Assembly (NCBI GenBank): GCA_025356695.1
Contig: JANXSE010000299.1
Span: forward strand, 1-64,000
Source: Betaproteobacteria bacterium
GTDB lineage: Bacteria > Pseudomonadota > Gammaproteobacteria > Burkholderiales > SG8-41
Length of the DNA stretch: 64,000 nucleotides
Reading direction: 5' to 3'
The notes below the pieces were generated by a model. The model saw only the letters and a program-made list of their open reading frames with translations. It did no database searches and was not told the origin of the DNA. Positions 17,163 through 26,229 of the stretch are shown here, piece by piece. Position 1 is the first letter of the stretch, and the number at the start of each line of letters is the position of its first letter. The position numbers and the translations under genes were made by a program.

Positions 17163-17999
17163 TCAGTGCGTCAGCGGCGCGCCACCCGCCAATCGTATCT
17201 CCAGCGGCGGCACCGGATACTGGATGCCGGCCACGGCAAACTTGTCGACGATGGCAAGGTTGATTTCCCCGCCCGTCCCCGGAAAATCGGCGACCTTCAC
17301 CCACGGCCCGACGGCGATGACGATGGCGCCGCTGCCGAGTGTTGAGACGCCGATGGCGGGCGCCGGGTCTTTCAGCGCATGCGGATTTTCGGCGACAGCC
17401 GACTCGATCGCTTTCAACGCGCGCTCAAGCTCGTTGGCGTGGCCGATACTCACCGTCATGTTGAGCTGGCGGATCTGGCCGTAGTTGTGCAGGATCTCGC
17501 CAACGATTTTGCGGTTGGGCACCACCACGGTCGAACGGTCGGCATGCACAAGACGCGTGTTAAAGAGATCGATCGCCTCGACCTGGCCGTCGACGCCGAT
17601 GATCGAGATGTATTCACCGACGCGGAACGGCCGCGTGAAAATGATGGTCAGCCCCGCCACCACGTTGCCGAGCACCCCCTGCATGGCCAGCGCAATGCCG
17701 GCGCCGGCGACACCGAGGCCGGCGATCAGCGGCAGCAGTTCGACGCCGAGGTTCTGTAGCGCCATGATGAGAAAGAGCGCAAGGATGAACAGGCGCAGCA
17801 TGCGCACCAGCAGCTGCCGCACCGGCGGTTCGAGGTGAAAACCGTTCAGCGAGCGGTCGAAGATGCGGCCAAGCGAACGGCCCGCATAAACCCCGGCGAC
17901 GACGATGAGGATGGCAACGACCACCTTGGGTCCGAACTTGATGGCGAGATCAACCAGAGTGCTTTTGGCCTGGTCGAGCAGTGCGATTTGGTTTTCCAT
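17163..17999 (-). CDS. Small-conductance mechanosensitive channel (MscS family)
   Basis: The product is a 278-residue inner-membrane channel that opens on osmotic downshock. Three membrane segments lie at about 24-40, 68-84 and 90-115. The third has the Gly/Ala-patterned pore helix G-L-G-V-A-G-A-G-I-A-L-A followed by Q-G-V-L-G-N, the hallmark of MscS. The beta domain then shows R-P-F-R-V-G-[ED]-[YW] and V-V-P-N-[RK]. The start is ATG 17999. Its length matches E. coli-type MscS (~286). Confidence 0.95.
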   Translation of the reverse strand: MENQIALLDQAKSTLVDLAIKFGPKVVVAILIVVAGVYAGRSLGRIFDRSLNGFHLEPPVRQLLVRMLRLFILALFLIMALQNLGVELLPLIAGLGVAGAGIALAMQGVLGNVVAGLTIIFTRPFRVGEYISIIGVDGQVEAIDLFNTRLVHADRSTVVVPNRKIVGEILHNYGQIRQLNMTVSIGHANELERALKAIESAVAENPHALKDPAPAIGVSTLGSGAIVIAVGPWVKVADFPGTGGEINLAIVDKFAVAGIQYPVPPLEIRLAGGAPLTH

Positions 18000-18332
18000 G
18001 ACAGTTCCCGTGAGTTGAACCCGCCGCGCGGGTGCGCAATGGCAATGATGCCATGTTAATCCAAGCCTAAACCCGGCGTTTGACCGCCGATAAGCGCGGT
18101 GATATGGTGCGTCTGGGCAAAATAAGTTTTCAACATCCCAACCCACAGGCAACCGTATTTCCCGGACCAACCAGCGCGGCATTGGAGCGTTTTCGCCATT
18201 GCGCGCATACGGGTGAAGTCTGTTTGCCGTCGCACCGTGGGTAATGGGCCCGAAACCATCGGCGCCGCAGCAATTGCAGCGCCCGTGTAGTTCCCGACCG
18301 GGATCGTTTTTACTGCAGGGGGAGGCATGACA
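18000..18332. other. Intergenic region between divergent mscS and the haem/propeller operon
   Basis: About 330 bp without a convincing gene. It must hold promoters for both directions. I see no strong sigma-70 match or clear operator. A GGGGGAGG at 18318-18325 is the ribosome binding site that decides the start at 18333. Confidence 0.5.
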
Positions 18333-20480
18333 ATGCGCAAATTTCTTTTGACTGGCGTGGCTGCAATCGGTATCGCAGCCCTGGGTTTGGTGGCACCGGC
18401 TTCGCTGCAGGCGCAGCAAACCACTGCGGTTGCCATCGACAACGACGACATCGGCGGCGTGGTCCGCAGCGCGAAGGGGCCGGAGGCCGGCGTCTGGGTG
18501 ATCGCGGAAACGCGCCAACTGCCGGTGCGCTTCATCCGCAGCGTCGTCACCGACGACCAGGGCCGTTATGTCATTCCCGATCTGCCGAAAGCCACCTACG
18601 ACATCTGGGTGCGCGGCTACGGCCTCATCGATTCGCCGAAAGTAAAAAGCACGCCGGGTAAGCAGCTCAATCTGAAAGCCGTGATCGCGCCGACTGAAGC
18701 GGCCGCCGCCAAGGTTTACCCGGCGATCTACTGGTATTCGATGATGAAAATCCCCGAAGAAAGCGCGTTCGGCAGCAAAGATGCGCCGTCGAACATCAAG
18801 CTCACCGACTATCTCAACGCCATGAAGAACAACGGCTGCGTTGGCTGCCACCAGCTCGGTCAATTGGCAACGCGCACGATTCCGAAGTTTCACCTCGCCG
18901 GCAAATCACATCGCGACGCCTGGGTGCGCCGCATCCAGTCCGGACAGGCAGGTGAAAACATGGTGCTGATCGCCGCGGGCCAGTTGGGCGGCATGCCCTT
19001 CCCGTATCTCGCCGACTGGACCGAACGCGTCGCCAAGGGCGAGTTGCCGTGGGCGAAGCCGGTACGGCCGCAGGGCGTCGAACGCAACATCGTCGTTACA
19101 CTGCGCGACTGGCATAACCCCAAACAGTACCTGCATGATCTGATCTCCACCGACAAGCGTTATCCGACCGTCAACGGCTACGGCCCGCTCTACGGACAGT
19201 GCGAGCATGCCTGCAACGACATGCCGATCCTCGATCCGGTGAAGAACGTGGCGACGAATTTCGTGTTGCCGACGACAGCCGACATGCCACTCGCACTCGG
19301 ACCGGGCAACGCAGGTTCAGTGCACATCCTGCAGACCTCGGCCTATTGGGGCGCGGAAGAAATCTGGGACAGCAAAGCCAACAATCACAATTCGATGATC
19401 GACCGTCAAGGCCGCGTCTGGCTGGCGGCCACCGGCCACAAGCCGGATAATCCCGACTTCTGCAAAAAAGGTTCGACCCATCCGTCAGCCGTCGAGTTTC
19501 CGCTCAACAGCACCAACCGGCGTGTGACGATGTACGATCCGAAGACCGGCAAGTACACCGCTTACCAAACCTGCTTCGGTTCGCACCATCTGCAGTTCGG
19601 TTACGACGGTACCGAGACGTTGTGGATGAGCACCGGCGGCGGCGGCGGCAACGTCGGCTGGCTCAACACCAAGATCCTCGACGAAACCGGTGACATCCAG
19701 AAGGCGCAGGGCTGGACCGCGCTGGTGCTCGACACCAACGGCAACGGCGTACGCGACGAGTACACCGAGCCGGGCAAGCCGATGGATCCGACCAAGGACA
19801 TGCGCATCGGCGCGACCTTCTACGCTGTGATGCCGAGTCCGACCGATGGTTCGGTATGGGGCACGCTGCGCGGCAACCCGGGTGCGATCGTGCGCATCGA
19901 TCCGACCAAGAATCCGCACAAGTCGCTGGCCGAGCAGTACAACGTGCCGTTGCCCGGCTTCGGTCCGCGCGGCGGCGACGTCGACAAGCAGGGCCGCATC
20001 TGGGTTTCGCTCGCCAGCGGCCACATGGGTGTGTTCGACCGCCGTCTGTGCAAAGGCCCGCTCAACGGCCCGAAAGCCACCGGCGACCACTGCCCCGAGG
20101 GCTGGGCGTTCCACCAGTATCCGGGCCCGGGCTTCAAAGGCATCGGCGAGAACAGCGCGGAATCGAGCTACTACACATGGGTCGACCAGCACAACGTGTT
20201 CGGGTTGGGTGATGACATTCCGATGTCGACCGCCAATCTGATGGACGGTCTCGTCGCGCTGAACAAGGACGGCAAGATGGTCTCGCTCCGCGTGCCCTAT
20301 CCGCTCGGCTTTTATGCCAAGGGCTTTGACGGCCGCATCGATGATCCGAACGCCGGCTGGAAAGGCCGCGGTCTGTGGGCTGCGAACGGCGATCGCACGC
20401 CGTGGATGATCGAAGGTGGCAAAGGCAGCAAGCCGCTGGCCGCGCACTTCCAGATCAGGCCTGATCCGCTGGCGCATTGA
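18333..20480 (+). CDS. Exported haem protein: carboxypeptidase-regulatory-like + CxxCH + Vgb-like propeller
   Basis: The product has 715 residues. GGGGGAGG lies seven bases before ATG 18333; ATG 18327 is too close to it. The signal peptide ends A-S-L-Q-A-Q (about 28). Residues ~40-120 form an Ig-like carboxypeptidase regulatory domain (D-D-Q-G-R-Y-V-I-P-D-L-P). A single haem site follows at C169-V-G-C172-H173. The C-terminal ~380 residues look like a streptogramin-lyase-type beta-propeller (M-I-D-R-Q-G-R-V-W and similar blades). Proteins of this build are found as periplasmic electron-transfer or substrate-oxidising enzymes of unknown substrate. It is the first of four or five genes including two membrane proteins that could anchor it and exchange electrons with the quinone pool. 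Confidence 0.85.
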   Translation: MRKFLLTGVAAIGIAALGLVAPASLQAQQTTAVAIDNDDIGGVVRSAKGPEAGVWVIAETRQLPVRFIRSVVTDDQGRYVIPDLPKATYDIWVRGYGLIDSPKVKSTPGKQLNLKAVIAPTEAAAAKVYPAIYWYSMMKIPEESAFGSKDAPSNIKLTDYLNAMKNNGCVGCHQLGQLATRTIPKFHLAGKSHRDAWVRRIQSGQAGENMVLIAAGQLGGMPFPYLADWTERVAKGELPWAKPVRPQGVERNIVVTLRDWHNPKQYLHDLISTDKRYPTVNGYGPLYGQCEHACNDMPILDPVKNVATNFVLPTTADMPLALGPGNAGSVHILQTSAYWGAEEIWDSKANNHNSMIDRQGRVWLAATGHKPDNPDFCKKGSTHPSAVEFPLNSTNRRVTMYDPKTGKYTAYQTCFGSHHLQFGYDGTETLWMSTGGGGGNVGWLNTKILDETGDIQKAQGWTALVLDTNGNGVRDEYTEPGKPMDPTKDMRIGATFYAVMPSPTDGSVWGTLRGNPGAIVRIDPTKNPHKSLAEQYNVPLPGFGPRGGDVDKQGRIWVSLASGHMGVFDRRLCKGPLNGPKATGDHCPEGWAFHQYPGPGFKGIGENSAESSYYTWVDQHNVFGLGDDIPMSTANLMDGLVALNKDGKMVSLRVPYPLGFYAKGFDGRIDDPNAGWKGRGLWAANGDRTPWMIEGGKGSKPLAAHFQIRPDPLAH

Positions 20481-20537
20481 TATAACGGCGGCGCGGGTAA
20501 CACTATCGCGCCGCCGCTCCCTTGCGGGGAAGCCCTG

Positions 20538-21053
20538 ATGGACTTCGTATTCGACTACATCTCCGTCAACACGTTCTGGACGATACTGTCGATCGTGCAT
20601 GCGTTGCTGGCGGTCGCGCTGCTCGGTGCGCTCACGCACCAGGCGGCCGCGGTGTTTGCGCCGCCGCGTGCCGGCAACGCCGGCGGTTTCGTCACACATT
20701 TTCGTTCGGTGTCCGGACCGCGTTATGCTGGCGCGGTCTGCGTGTTGTGGGTAATCGCTTTCATCCTCGGCGGCTGGATTTACACCAAGTACCGCATCTA
20801 CGTGCGCATTCCGATCGAACAGGAAGGCCTGTGGAAAACCCTCGGCGCCTTCGAGTTGAAGGAGCACCTCGCCACCATCGGCCTCGGCCTGCTGCCGTTC
20901 TACTGGTATCTGTGGAAGAACGCGCCTCATGTTACCAACAGGGCCGCGTATGATAGCGCGCGCAAATGGCTGACCGTCGTACTCGCCACGATTTGCTGGT
21001 ACGCGTTTCTGACCGGCCATGTCGTCAACAACACGCGCGGCTTCGGATTATGA
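20538..21053 (+). CDS. Four-helix membrane protein, possible haem-binding subunit
   Basis: The product has 171 residues, with membrane segments at about 15-38, 62-82, 108-127 and 143-162. Histidines at 21, 34, 110 and 161 lie within or at the ends of helices and could ligate haem b, but no family is recognised. GGGGAAGCCCTG precedes the ATG. The gene overlaps the next one by ATGA. Context with the haem/propeller protein suggests a membrane anchor or quinone-reactive subunit; this is inference. Confidence 0.78.
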   Translation: MDFVFDYISVNTFWTILSIVHALLAVALLGALTHQAAAVFAPPRAGNAGGFVTHFRSVSGPRYAGAVCVLWVIAFILGGWIYTKYRIYVRIPIEQEGLWKTLGAFELKEHLATIGLGLLPFYWYLWKNAPHVTNRAAYDSARKWLTVVLATICWYAFLTGHVVNNTRGFGL

Positions 21054-21421
21054 ATACGACCAGCCAAACTGCCGCATCTTCATCGTCGCGCTTTGGCAGC
21101 TTCGCACTGGTATTCGGCATCTCTTTCGCCATTCTCTACGTGGTCTGCGACATGGCAGCGTTGCCGATGTTCACCTATCATCCCGGAACCGACCGCATCG
21201 ATCCGGGTTTCGCGCCGCCGGTTCGCGACGAGGGCCCGGCGATGTACTGGTACGGCTGGATCGCCACGTCGGCGCTCGGCGCGTCCGTCCTCGGCCTGCT
21301 CGCCGCACTGCTGCCGGAAACAATCCGTGGAAAAATTCCGTTGGCACTGGCGTGGATCGTTCCTGTCGTGTTGCTGCCGGTACTGATTTATTCGCTGAAG
21401 TTCTACTGGCGGTGGGAATAG
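21050..21421 (+). CDS. Three-helix membrane protein of the haem/propeller operon
   Basis: The product has 123 residues, starting at ATG 21050 in ATGA overlap with the preceding stop. Three membrane helices lie at about 18-40, 68-88 and 96-117. The loop after helix 1 contains Y-H-P-G-T-D-R-I-D-P-G-F. No family is recognised. Tight coupling to the four-helix protein suggests that the two form one membrane complex. Confidence 0.75.
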   Translation: MNTTSQTAASSSSRFGSFALVFGISFAILYVVCDMAALPMFTYHPGTDRIDPGFAPPVRDEGPAMYWYGWIATSALGASVLGLLAALLPETIRGKIPLALAWIVPVVLLPVLIYSLKFYWRWE

Positions 21422-21492
21422 CCGCGCCGCTTCAAGGCGGGGGCCTGTTCCGCCGATACAAATTTCATATATTCGGATTTGAAGAGGTCGAT

Positions 21493-21879
21493 ATGCTGAT
21501 TCGTGCAATTACGCTGGCCATCGCGCTGCTCACCGGAATGGCTACGGCGACACAGGCCTGTGCCGGCGGCGATGACTACGACGCGGCAAACGACGTCAAA
21601 GGCGAGGGGCCGGCCTACTTCGGCTTCGTGCGTGACACGCGCGGCTCGCCGGTGGTCGATGCGCAGGTGATGCTGCAACCGAAAAAAGGCAAACCTGTGT
21701 CGCTGAAGTCAAATGTGCTCGGCCTCTACCGCGGCCATATCAGCAAGGCCGTCCTGCCCGACGACGTGCAGATCTCCTGCGTGAAAACCGGCTACAAACA
21801 GACCAAAATCAATCGCCGCACGCCGCCCGGCAACAACGCCATGTTCATCGAGACCGAATGCACGATGCAGCGCCAGTAA
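21493..21879 (+). CDS. Small exported carboxypeptidase-regulatory-like protein
   Basis: The product has 128 residues behind GAAGAGG, with a signal peptide of about 23 (A-T-Q-A-C-A). The mature part resembles a single Ig-like carboxypeptidase regulatory fold: G-x-V-R-D-T-R-G-S-P-V-V-D-A-Q-V near the start and N-V-L-G-L-Y-R in the middle. This echoes the N-terminal domain of the haem/propeller protein in the same operon. Cysteines near the middle and end could form a disulphide. Its end overlaps the following amidohydrolase gene by 22 bases in another frame. Confidence 0.72.
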   Translation: MLIRAITLAIALLTGMATATQACAGGDDYDAANDVKGEGPAYFGFVRDTRGSPVVDAQVMLQPKKGKPVSLKSNVLGLYRGHISKAVLPDDVQISCVKTGYKQTKINRRTPPGNNAMFIETECTMQRQ

Positions 21880-23567
21880 GCCCCGTATCACGCGCCTGCC
21901 TCGCCGCTGTTTTTCTTTTTGCGCTGATCGGCATCAACATTGCGCATGCGCAAACACCAACGCCGGCGCCCGACACCATCCTCGTCAACGGCAAGTTTGT
22001 CGTCTACGATGGCGCGCCTGCGCAGGCGCTGGCGGTGCGTGACGGAAAAATCACCGCGATCGGCGATGCGTCGGTTATCCGTGCGCTAGCCGGCACCTCA
22101 ACGCGCATCATCGATCTCGGTGGCCGCACGGTCATCCCCGGTCTGATCGATTCGCATATCCACGCCATCCGCGCCGGCTTGAGCTACACCACCGAGGTGC
22201 ACTGGTTCGGCGTGCGCACGCTCAAAGAAGCGCTCGCCCGCATCAGTGCCGCGGCACAGACCGCGCCGAAAGGTTCTTGGCTGGTGGTGGCCGGCGGCTG
22301 GACCGACCGGCAGTTTCAGGAAGACCGCCGGCCGACGCAGGCCGAGATCGCTGCCGCCGCGCCCGATCACCATGTCTACATCCAGTTGCTCTACAGCAAT
22401 GTGCTGCTCGATCCGCGCGGCGCAGAAACACTCGGCATCGCCGGCAATACCGATTTGTCCGCGCGCCTTACGATCGAACGCGACAAGGACGGCCAGCCCA
22501 CCGGCTGGCTTGCCGGCGATAACCGCGCCATCAGCGACCTCTTCAACCTGCTGCCACGCCCGACCTACGTGCAGAAACTCGCCGGCACGCGCGCGTTCTT
22601 CCGGGCGCTGAACGCCATGGGCATCACGGGCGTCAGCGATCCCGGCGGCTACAACCTCGAGGCCGAAGACTACCAGCCGCTGTTCCAGCTCTGGCGGGAG
22701 CAAGGACTCACCTTGCGCGTACGCTACAGCCTCTCCGCGCCGCGCCGCGACCGCGAACTTGAAGACTTCAAAGCGCTGACGCAACTGCTGCCGATGGGTT
22801 TCGGCGACGACTGGTTGCGCTTCAACGGCGTCGGCGAGAACGTCACTTGGAGCCATTACAACAACGACAATCCCAGCGACGAGCAGAAAGAGCAGCTCAC
22901 CGCCGTGCTGCGCTGGGCCGTCTCACGCGGCATGACTGCGACCTTCCACTGGCACAACGACCGCCCTGTGCATCACCTGCTCGATGTGCTGGAACGCGTC
23001 AACGCCGAGACGCCCGTCGCCAAACTGCGCTGGTCGATCGCGCATCTCAACGACGCATCACCCGATACGCTCAAGCGCCTGCAGATGTTGGGCATGGGCT
23101 GGCTCGTGCAGAACGCGTTCTATTTTCGCGGCGAAGCCTTTCTCGGCCAGCGCGGCGCCGAGGCCGCGCGGCGCGTACCGCCGCTGGTTAGCGCATCGCG
23201 CATGAAACTGCCGGTCGGCGCCGGTACCGACGCGCACCGCGTGATGGCGCCGAACCCTTTCGTCGCGCTGCAATGGATGCTCGACGGCAAAACCATCTCC
23301 GGCGTCGCCATGCGCGCGCCCGAAGAACTACCGACGCGGCTCGAAGCATTGCGCCTTTACACGCAAGGCAGTGCGTGGTTCAGCTTCGAAGAGCACGCGC
23401 GCAGCGCGCTCGCTGTCGGCCAGTTCGCCGATCTCGCGGTGCTGAGCCGCGACTACTTCAGCGTGCCGACCGAACAGATCGGCGGCATTGTCTCGCTGTT
23501 GACGATGGTCGGCGGACGCATCGTCTATGCCGAGGGGCCTTACTCGGCATTTGAAATGATGCATTAA
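21858..23567 (+). CDS. Exported amidohydrolase (amidohydrolase family 3, YtcJ-like)
   Basis: The product has 569 residues. An N-terminal hydrophobic segment (about 11-31, ending A-H-A-Q) acts as signal peptide. The metal motif D98-S-H100-I-H102 is followed later by F-H-W-H-N-D, I-A-H-L-N-D and G-A-G-T-D-A-H, the usual metal ligand set of this superfamily. It hydrolyses C-N bonds of an unknown substrate. The ATG at 21858 lies inside the end of the previous gene, indicating translational coupling to the haem/propeller operon. A hairpin terminator follows. Confidence 0.9.
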   Translation: MHDAAPVSPVSRACLAAVFLFALIGINIAHAQTPTPAPDTILVNGKFVVYDGAPAQALAVRDGKITAIGDASVIRALAGTSTRIIDLGGRTVIPGLIDSHIHAIRAGLSYTTEVHWFGVRTLKEALARISAAAQTAPKGSWLVVAGGWTDRQFQEDRRPTQAEIAAAAPDHHVYIQLLYSNVLLDPRGAETLGIAGNTDLSARLTIERDKDGQPTGWLAGDNRAISDLFNLLPRPTYVQKLAGTRAFFRALNAMGITGVSDPGGYNLEAEDYQPLFQLWREQGLTLRVRYSLSAPRRDRELEDFKALTQLLPMGFGDDWLRFNGVGENVTWSHYNNDNPSDEQKEQLTAVLRWAVSRGMTATFHWHNDRPVHHLLDVLERVNAETPVAKLRWSIAHLNDASPDTLKRLQMLGMGWLVQNAFYFRGEAFLGQRGAEAARRVPPLVSASRMKLPVGAGTDAHRVMAPNPFVALQWMLDGKTISGVAMRAPEELPTRLEALRLYTQGSAWFSFEEHARSALAVGQFADLAVLSRDYFSVPTEQIGGIVSLLTMVGGRIVYAEGPYSAFEMMH

Positions 23568-23569
23568 AA

Positions 23570-23604
23570 ACAACAAGGGCCGCGACTGCGGCCCTTTTGT
23601 TGTA
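23570..23604. terminator. Bidirectional intrinsic terminator
   Basis: The stem AAGGGCCGC/GCGGCCCTT (23575-23583 with 23588-23596) has a 4-nt loop. It is flanked by AACA-rich sequence on the left and TTGTTG on the right, giving partial U tracts in both directions. It sits between the convergent amidohydrolase and GlcG-like genes. Confidence 0.8.
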
Positions 23605-23625
23605 ACAACGCGTTGGTAAATGCGC

Positions 23626-24147
23626 TTACTTCACCATCGCCGCTCCAATCTTGGCAACGACCTCATCCTGCGAACCGGTGCCGCCCGAGCAACCGATAGC
23701 GCCGATCAGCTTGCCGCCCTCGACCAGCGGAATGCCGCCGCGCGACGCGACGACATCGTCAAGCGTGACGACGTAAACGTTGCCGCCCTGCACGGCGTTT
23801 TCAAAAATCTTCGATTCTCGACGGAACTTGGCGGCGACGCGCGCCTTGTGGATGCCGATATCGATGGAGGCGAGTTGCGCGCCGTCCTGACGCTTGAACG
23901 AAACGAGGTTGGCCCCCGAATCGACTACCGCGCAATTCATTTTCCATTCGCGTTTCTTCGATTCGGCGAGCGCCGCGCTCAGGATCGCATCGGCGCGTTC
24001 GAGGGAGATTGGTGCGCCGTAAGGAATATCAAAGGGCATTTTTTCCGGAACGACGTCGAGCGGGTTCGGCGTTTGTGCAAAGCCGTGGCCGGCGACCAGC
24101 AGTGCGGCGCCGAGGGTGGTGACGGTGAGTGCGGATTTCAACGACAT
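23626..24147 (-). CDS. Exported GlcG/HbpS-family (DUF336) protein
   Basis: The product has 173 residues with a signal peptide of about 25 (G-H-G-F-A-Q). The mature part is the GlcG/HbpS fold: a helix with A-x-x-x-S-K-K-R, the strand M-N-C-A-V-V-D-S-G-A-N, K-A-R-V-A-A, and R-G-G-I-P-L-V-x-G-G-K-L-I-G-A-I-G-[CV]-S-G-G. Family members bind haem or cobalamin-like ligands or accompany glycolate genes; the function here is unknown. It may be the last gene of the minus-strand run that starts at 26988. Confidence 0.9.
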   Translation of the reverse strand: MSLKSALTVTTLGAALLVAGHGFAQTPNPLDVVPEKMPFDIPYGAPISLERADAILSAALAESKKREWKMNCAVVDSGANLVSFKRQDGAQLASIDIGIHKARVAAKFRRESKIFENAVQGGNVYVVTLDDVVASRGGIPLVEGGKLIGAIGCSGGTGSQDEVVAKIGAAMVK

Positions 24148-24265
24148 GGTGGCTCCTCCGGGGTTGATTTTCGAATGCCGCCACCGCTGACGATGACGGG
24201 TTGATACCGGGAAAAAACGCGTGTCAGCTTAGCGCGCCGGCCGGCGGGTGGCAACAAGCGAGCGA

Positions 24266-25237
24266 TCAGTCCGCGCGGATCCCCGCCTGTTTCACCACCT
24301 TGCCAAGCCGCGCAATTTCGGCCTTCACCTTTGCGGTGAATTCCGCCGGCGTATTGGCCACCGGTTCCATGCCGGCGCCGGCTAGTTTTCGTTTAACGTC
24401 CGGCGCGTGCAGTGCGCGCACGATTTCGGCCTGCAGCCGGTTGATGATGGCGACCGGCGTGGCAGCCGGCGCGAACATGCCGGTGTTGGTTTCGAGTTCG
24501 TAACCGGGCAGACCCGACGATGCAATGGTCGGCAGTTCGGGAAACAGCACCGATGGTTGCGCGCTCGTCACCGCCAGCGCACGCAGCCGCCCCGCCAACA
24601 CCTGCGGCACCGCCGAACCGGCGCCGGCGAACATCATCTGCACCTGCCCGCCGAGCAGCGCATTGAGGCCGGGGCCGGTGCCGCGGAACGGCACGCGCAC
24701 GATATCGACACCCGCCATCGATTTGAACAATTCACCCGAGAGATGGCTCGCCGCGCCGATCGAACCGGCCGCGTAGTTGTAGCCGCCGGGCTTTGCCCTG
24801 GCCAGCGCGATCAACGCTTTCACCGACGCGGCGGGAAACGACGGATGCACCAGCAACAAATTGGGCGCCGTCACCGCCAGCGTGACCGGCGCGAAATCGC
24901 GCAGCGTGTCGTAATTGGTACGCTGGATCAGCGGCAGCGTCCACAGCGACGGACTGAAGACGATCAGCGTGTAACCATCGGCCGGTGCGCGCGCAACGAT
25001 GTCAATGCCGATGACGCCGCTCGCACCGCCGCGGTTATCGACAATCGCCGGCTGGTGAAACCCGTTGCTGAGGCCCTGCGCGATCAGACGCGCGGTGAAA
25101 TCAGCGACGCCACCGGGTTCGGAGGTGACGATGCGCAGTGGCTTGTGCGGGTAATTCTGTGCGCATGCACTGTGGGCATTCAACATGAACGCGCACAGCG
25201 GCCAAAGGAGCGCAAGCCGCAATGAAATGGCACACAT
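24266..25237 (-). CDS. Bug/TctC-family solute-binding protein (4 of 8)
   Basis: The product has 323 residues with a signal peptide ending S-A-C-A-Q (about 27), then Y-P-H-K-P-L-R. The G-G-V-A-D-F stretch and the P-A-D-G-Y-T-L loop are present; V-D-N-R-G-G replaces the commoner V-E-N-R-x-G. It follows an MBL-fold gene at 41 bp on the same strand, probably in one operon with the ModA-like gene. No permease is adjacent. Confidence 0.92.
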   Translation of the reverse strand: MCAISLRLALLWPLCAFMLNAHSACAQNYPHKPLRIVTSEPGGVADFTARLIAQGLSNGFHQPAIVDNRGGASGVIGIDIVARAPADGYTLIVFSPSLWTLPLIQRTNYDTLRDFAPVTLAVTAPNLLLVHPSFPAASVKALIALARAKPGGYNYAAGSIGAASHLSGELFKSMAGVDIVRVPFRGTGPGLNALLGGQVQMMFAGAGSAVPQVLAGRLRALAVTSAQPSVLFPELPTIASSGLPGYELETNTGMFAPAATPVAIINRLQAEIVRALHAPDVKRKLAGAGMEPVANTPAEFTAKVKAEIARLGKVVKQAGIRAD

Positions 25238-25278
25238 GCGCTGGATCTGCGATCAGCGTTCCCCGCAAAATGCCTTGA

Positions 25279-26190
25279 TCACCTCGGCAGGGCGATGACC
25301 TCGCCCAGCCCCGAATGATCATGCCGGCTGCCGTAAAGACGGGTGAATTCCGTTTGCGCAAATTCACCCGCGCAGTGTCCGGCCGCCACGCGTTCGATAC
25401 GCCATTTGTTCTTGAAGTTGTCGATGATCTGCGTCACCTCGGCGTCGGTCACATCCACGAGGTGAAACCCGCCGAACACGGTATAGATGTTCGCATCAAT
25501 CTGGGCGGCGGCGGCGAGGATTTTTTCAATGCCGGGATGCGAACAGCCGACCACTACGGCCAACCCCTTGGGCGTTTTCACCGCCATCGACAGCTCGTTG
25601 AGTTCAAGCGTGCCCTTGCGGTCGGACACGGTCTTGAACAGAAAGAACCCCGGTGCCACTTCGAGCGGCTTTTCGATCAGCGTGATGTTCGCCTTCGGCC
25701 ACGCCGAGTCGACAGTATAGGTCTTCTCGTATTTACCGCCGAAGTAGCGCAGATCGTCGCTGATGCCGGGCGCGTTGCGGCTGATCAGCTTGCCGAGCGG
25801 GCCTTCACCGGCGATGGGGTTGCCGAACGAACCGCCCTCGGTCGGCGCGTAAATCTTCACGCCGGGGTTTTGCTCCAGCACATAGGCAAGGCCCGAGGTG
25901 TGGTCGCCGTGCCGGTGCGACAGCACGACAAAATCGAGGTTGCGCAAATCGATGTTCAGCGCCTTGACGTTGCGCGCGAAGACGTCGTAGCGGCCACCGG
26001 TGTCAAATAGGATGCGCTTGCCGCCGTATTCAACCAGCGCCGAATAACCCCAGCCGCGGTCCAGATTCGACGGCTTGCCGAATGCATCGTAAATAATGGT
26101 GACGCGCGCCGCCGCTTCCGCGGCAACGGCATTGTTGACAAAACCGCTTGCCATGCACAGTGCAATCCATATCAGGCCAAATCGTTTCAT
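25279..26190 (-). CDS. Exported MBL-fold hydrolase, dihydropterin-phosphate-synthase-like
   Basis: The product has 303 residues with a signal peptide of about 23. The zinc motif H92-R-H94-G-D96-H97 is intact, and the later G-C-S-H-P-G-I and A-G-H-C segments supply further metal ligands. This arrangement is that of the MBL branch annotated as dihydropteridine/aminobenzene phosphate synthase, though an exported member is likely to hydrolyse something else. The start ATG 26190 is 39 bp after the stop of the ModA-like gene. Confidence 0.87.
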   Translation of the reverse strand: MKRFGLIWIALCMASGFVNNAVAAEAAARVTIIYDAFGKPSNLDRGWGYSALVEYGGKRILFDTGGRYDVFARNVKALNIDLRNLDFVVLSHRHGDHTSGLAYVLEQNPGVKIYAPTEGGSFGNPIAGEGPLGKLISRNAPGISDDLRYFGGKYEKTYTVDSAWPKANITLIEKPLEVAPGFFLFKTVSDRKGTLELNELSMAVKTPKGLAVVVGCSHPGIEKILAAAAQIDANIYTVFGGFHLVDVTDAEVTQIIDNFKNKWRIERVAAGHCAGEFAQTEFTRLYGSRHDHSGLGEVIALPR

Positions 26191-26229
26191 TGCGTTCCCT
26201 TGGTGTGAGTTGTTTCTGCGATGCGCCGC

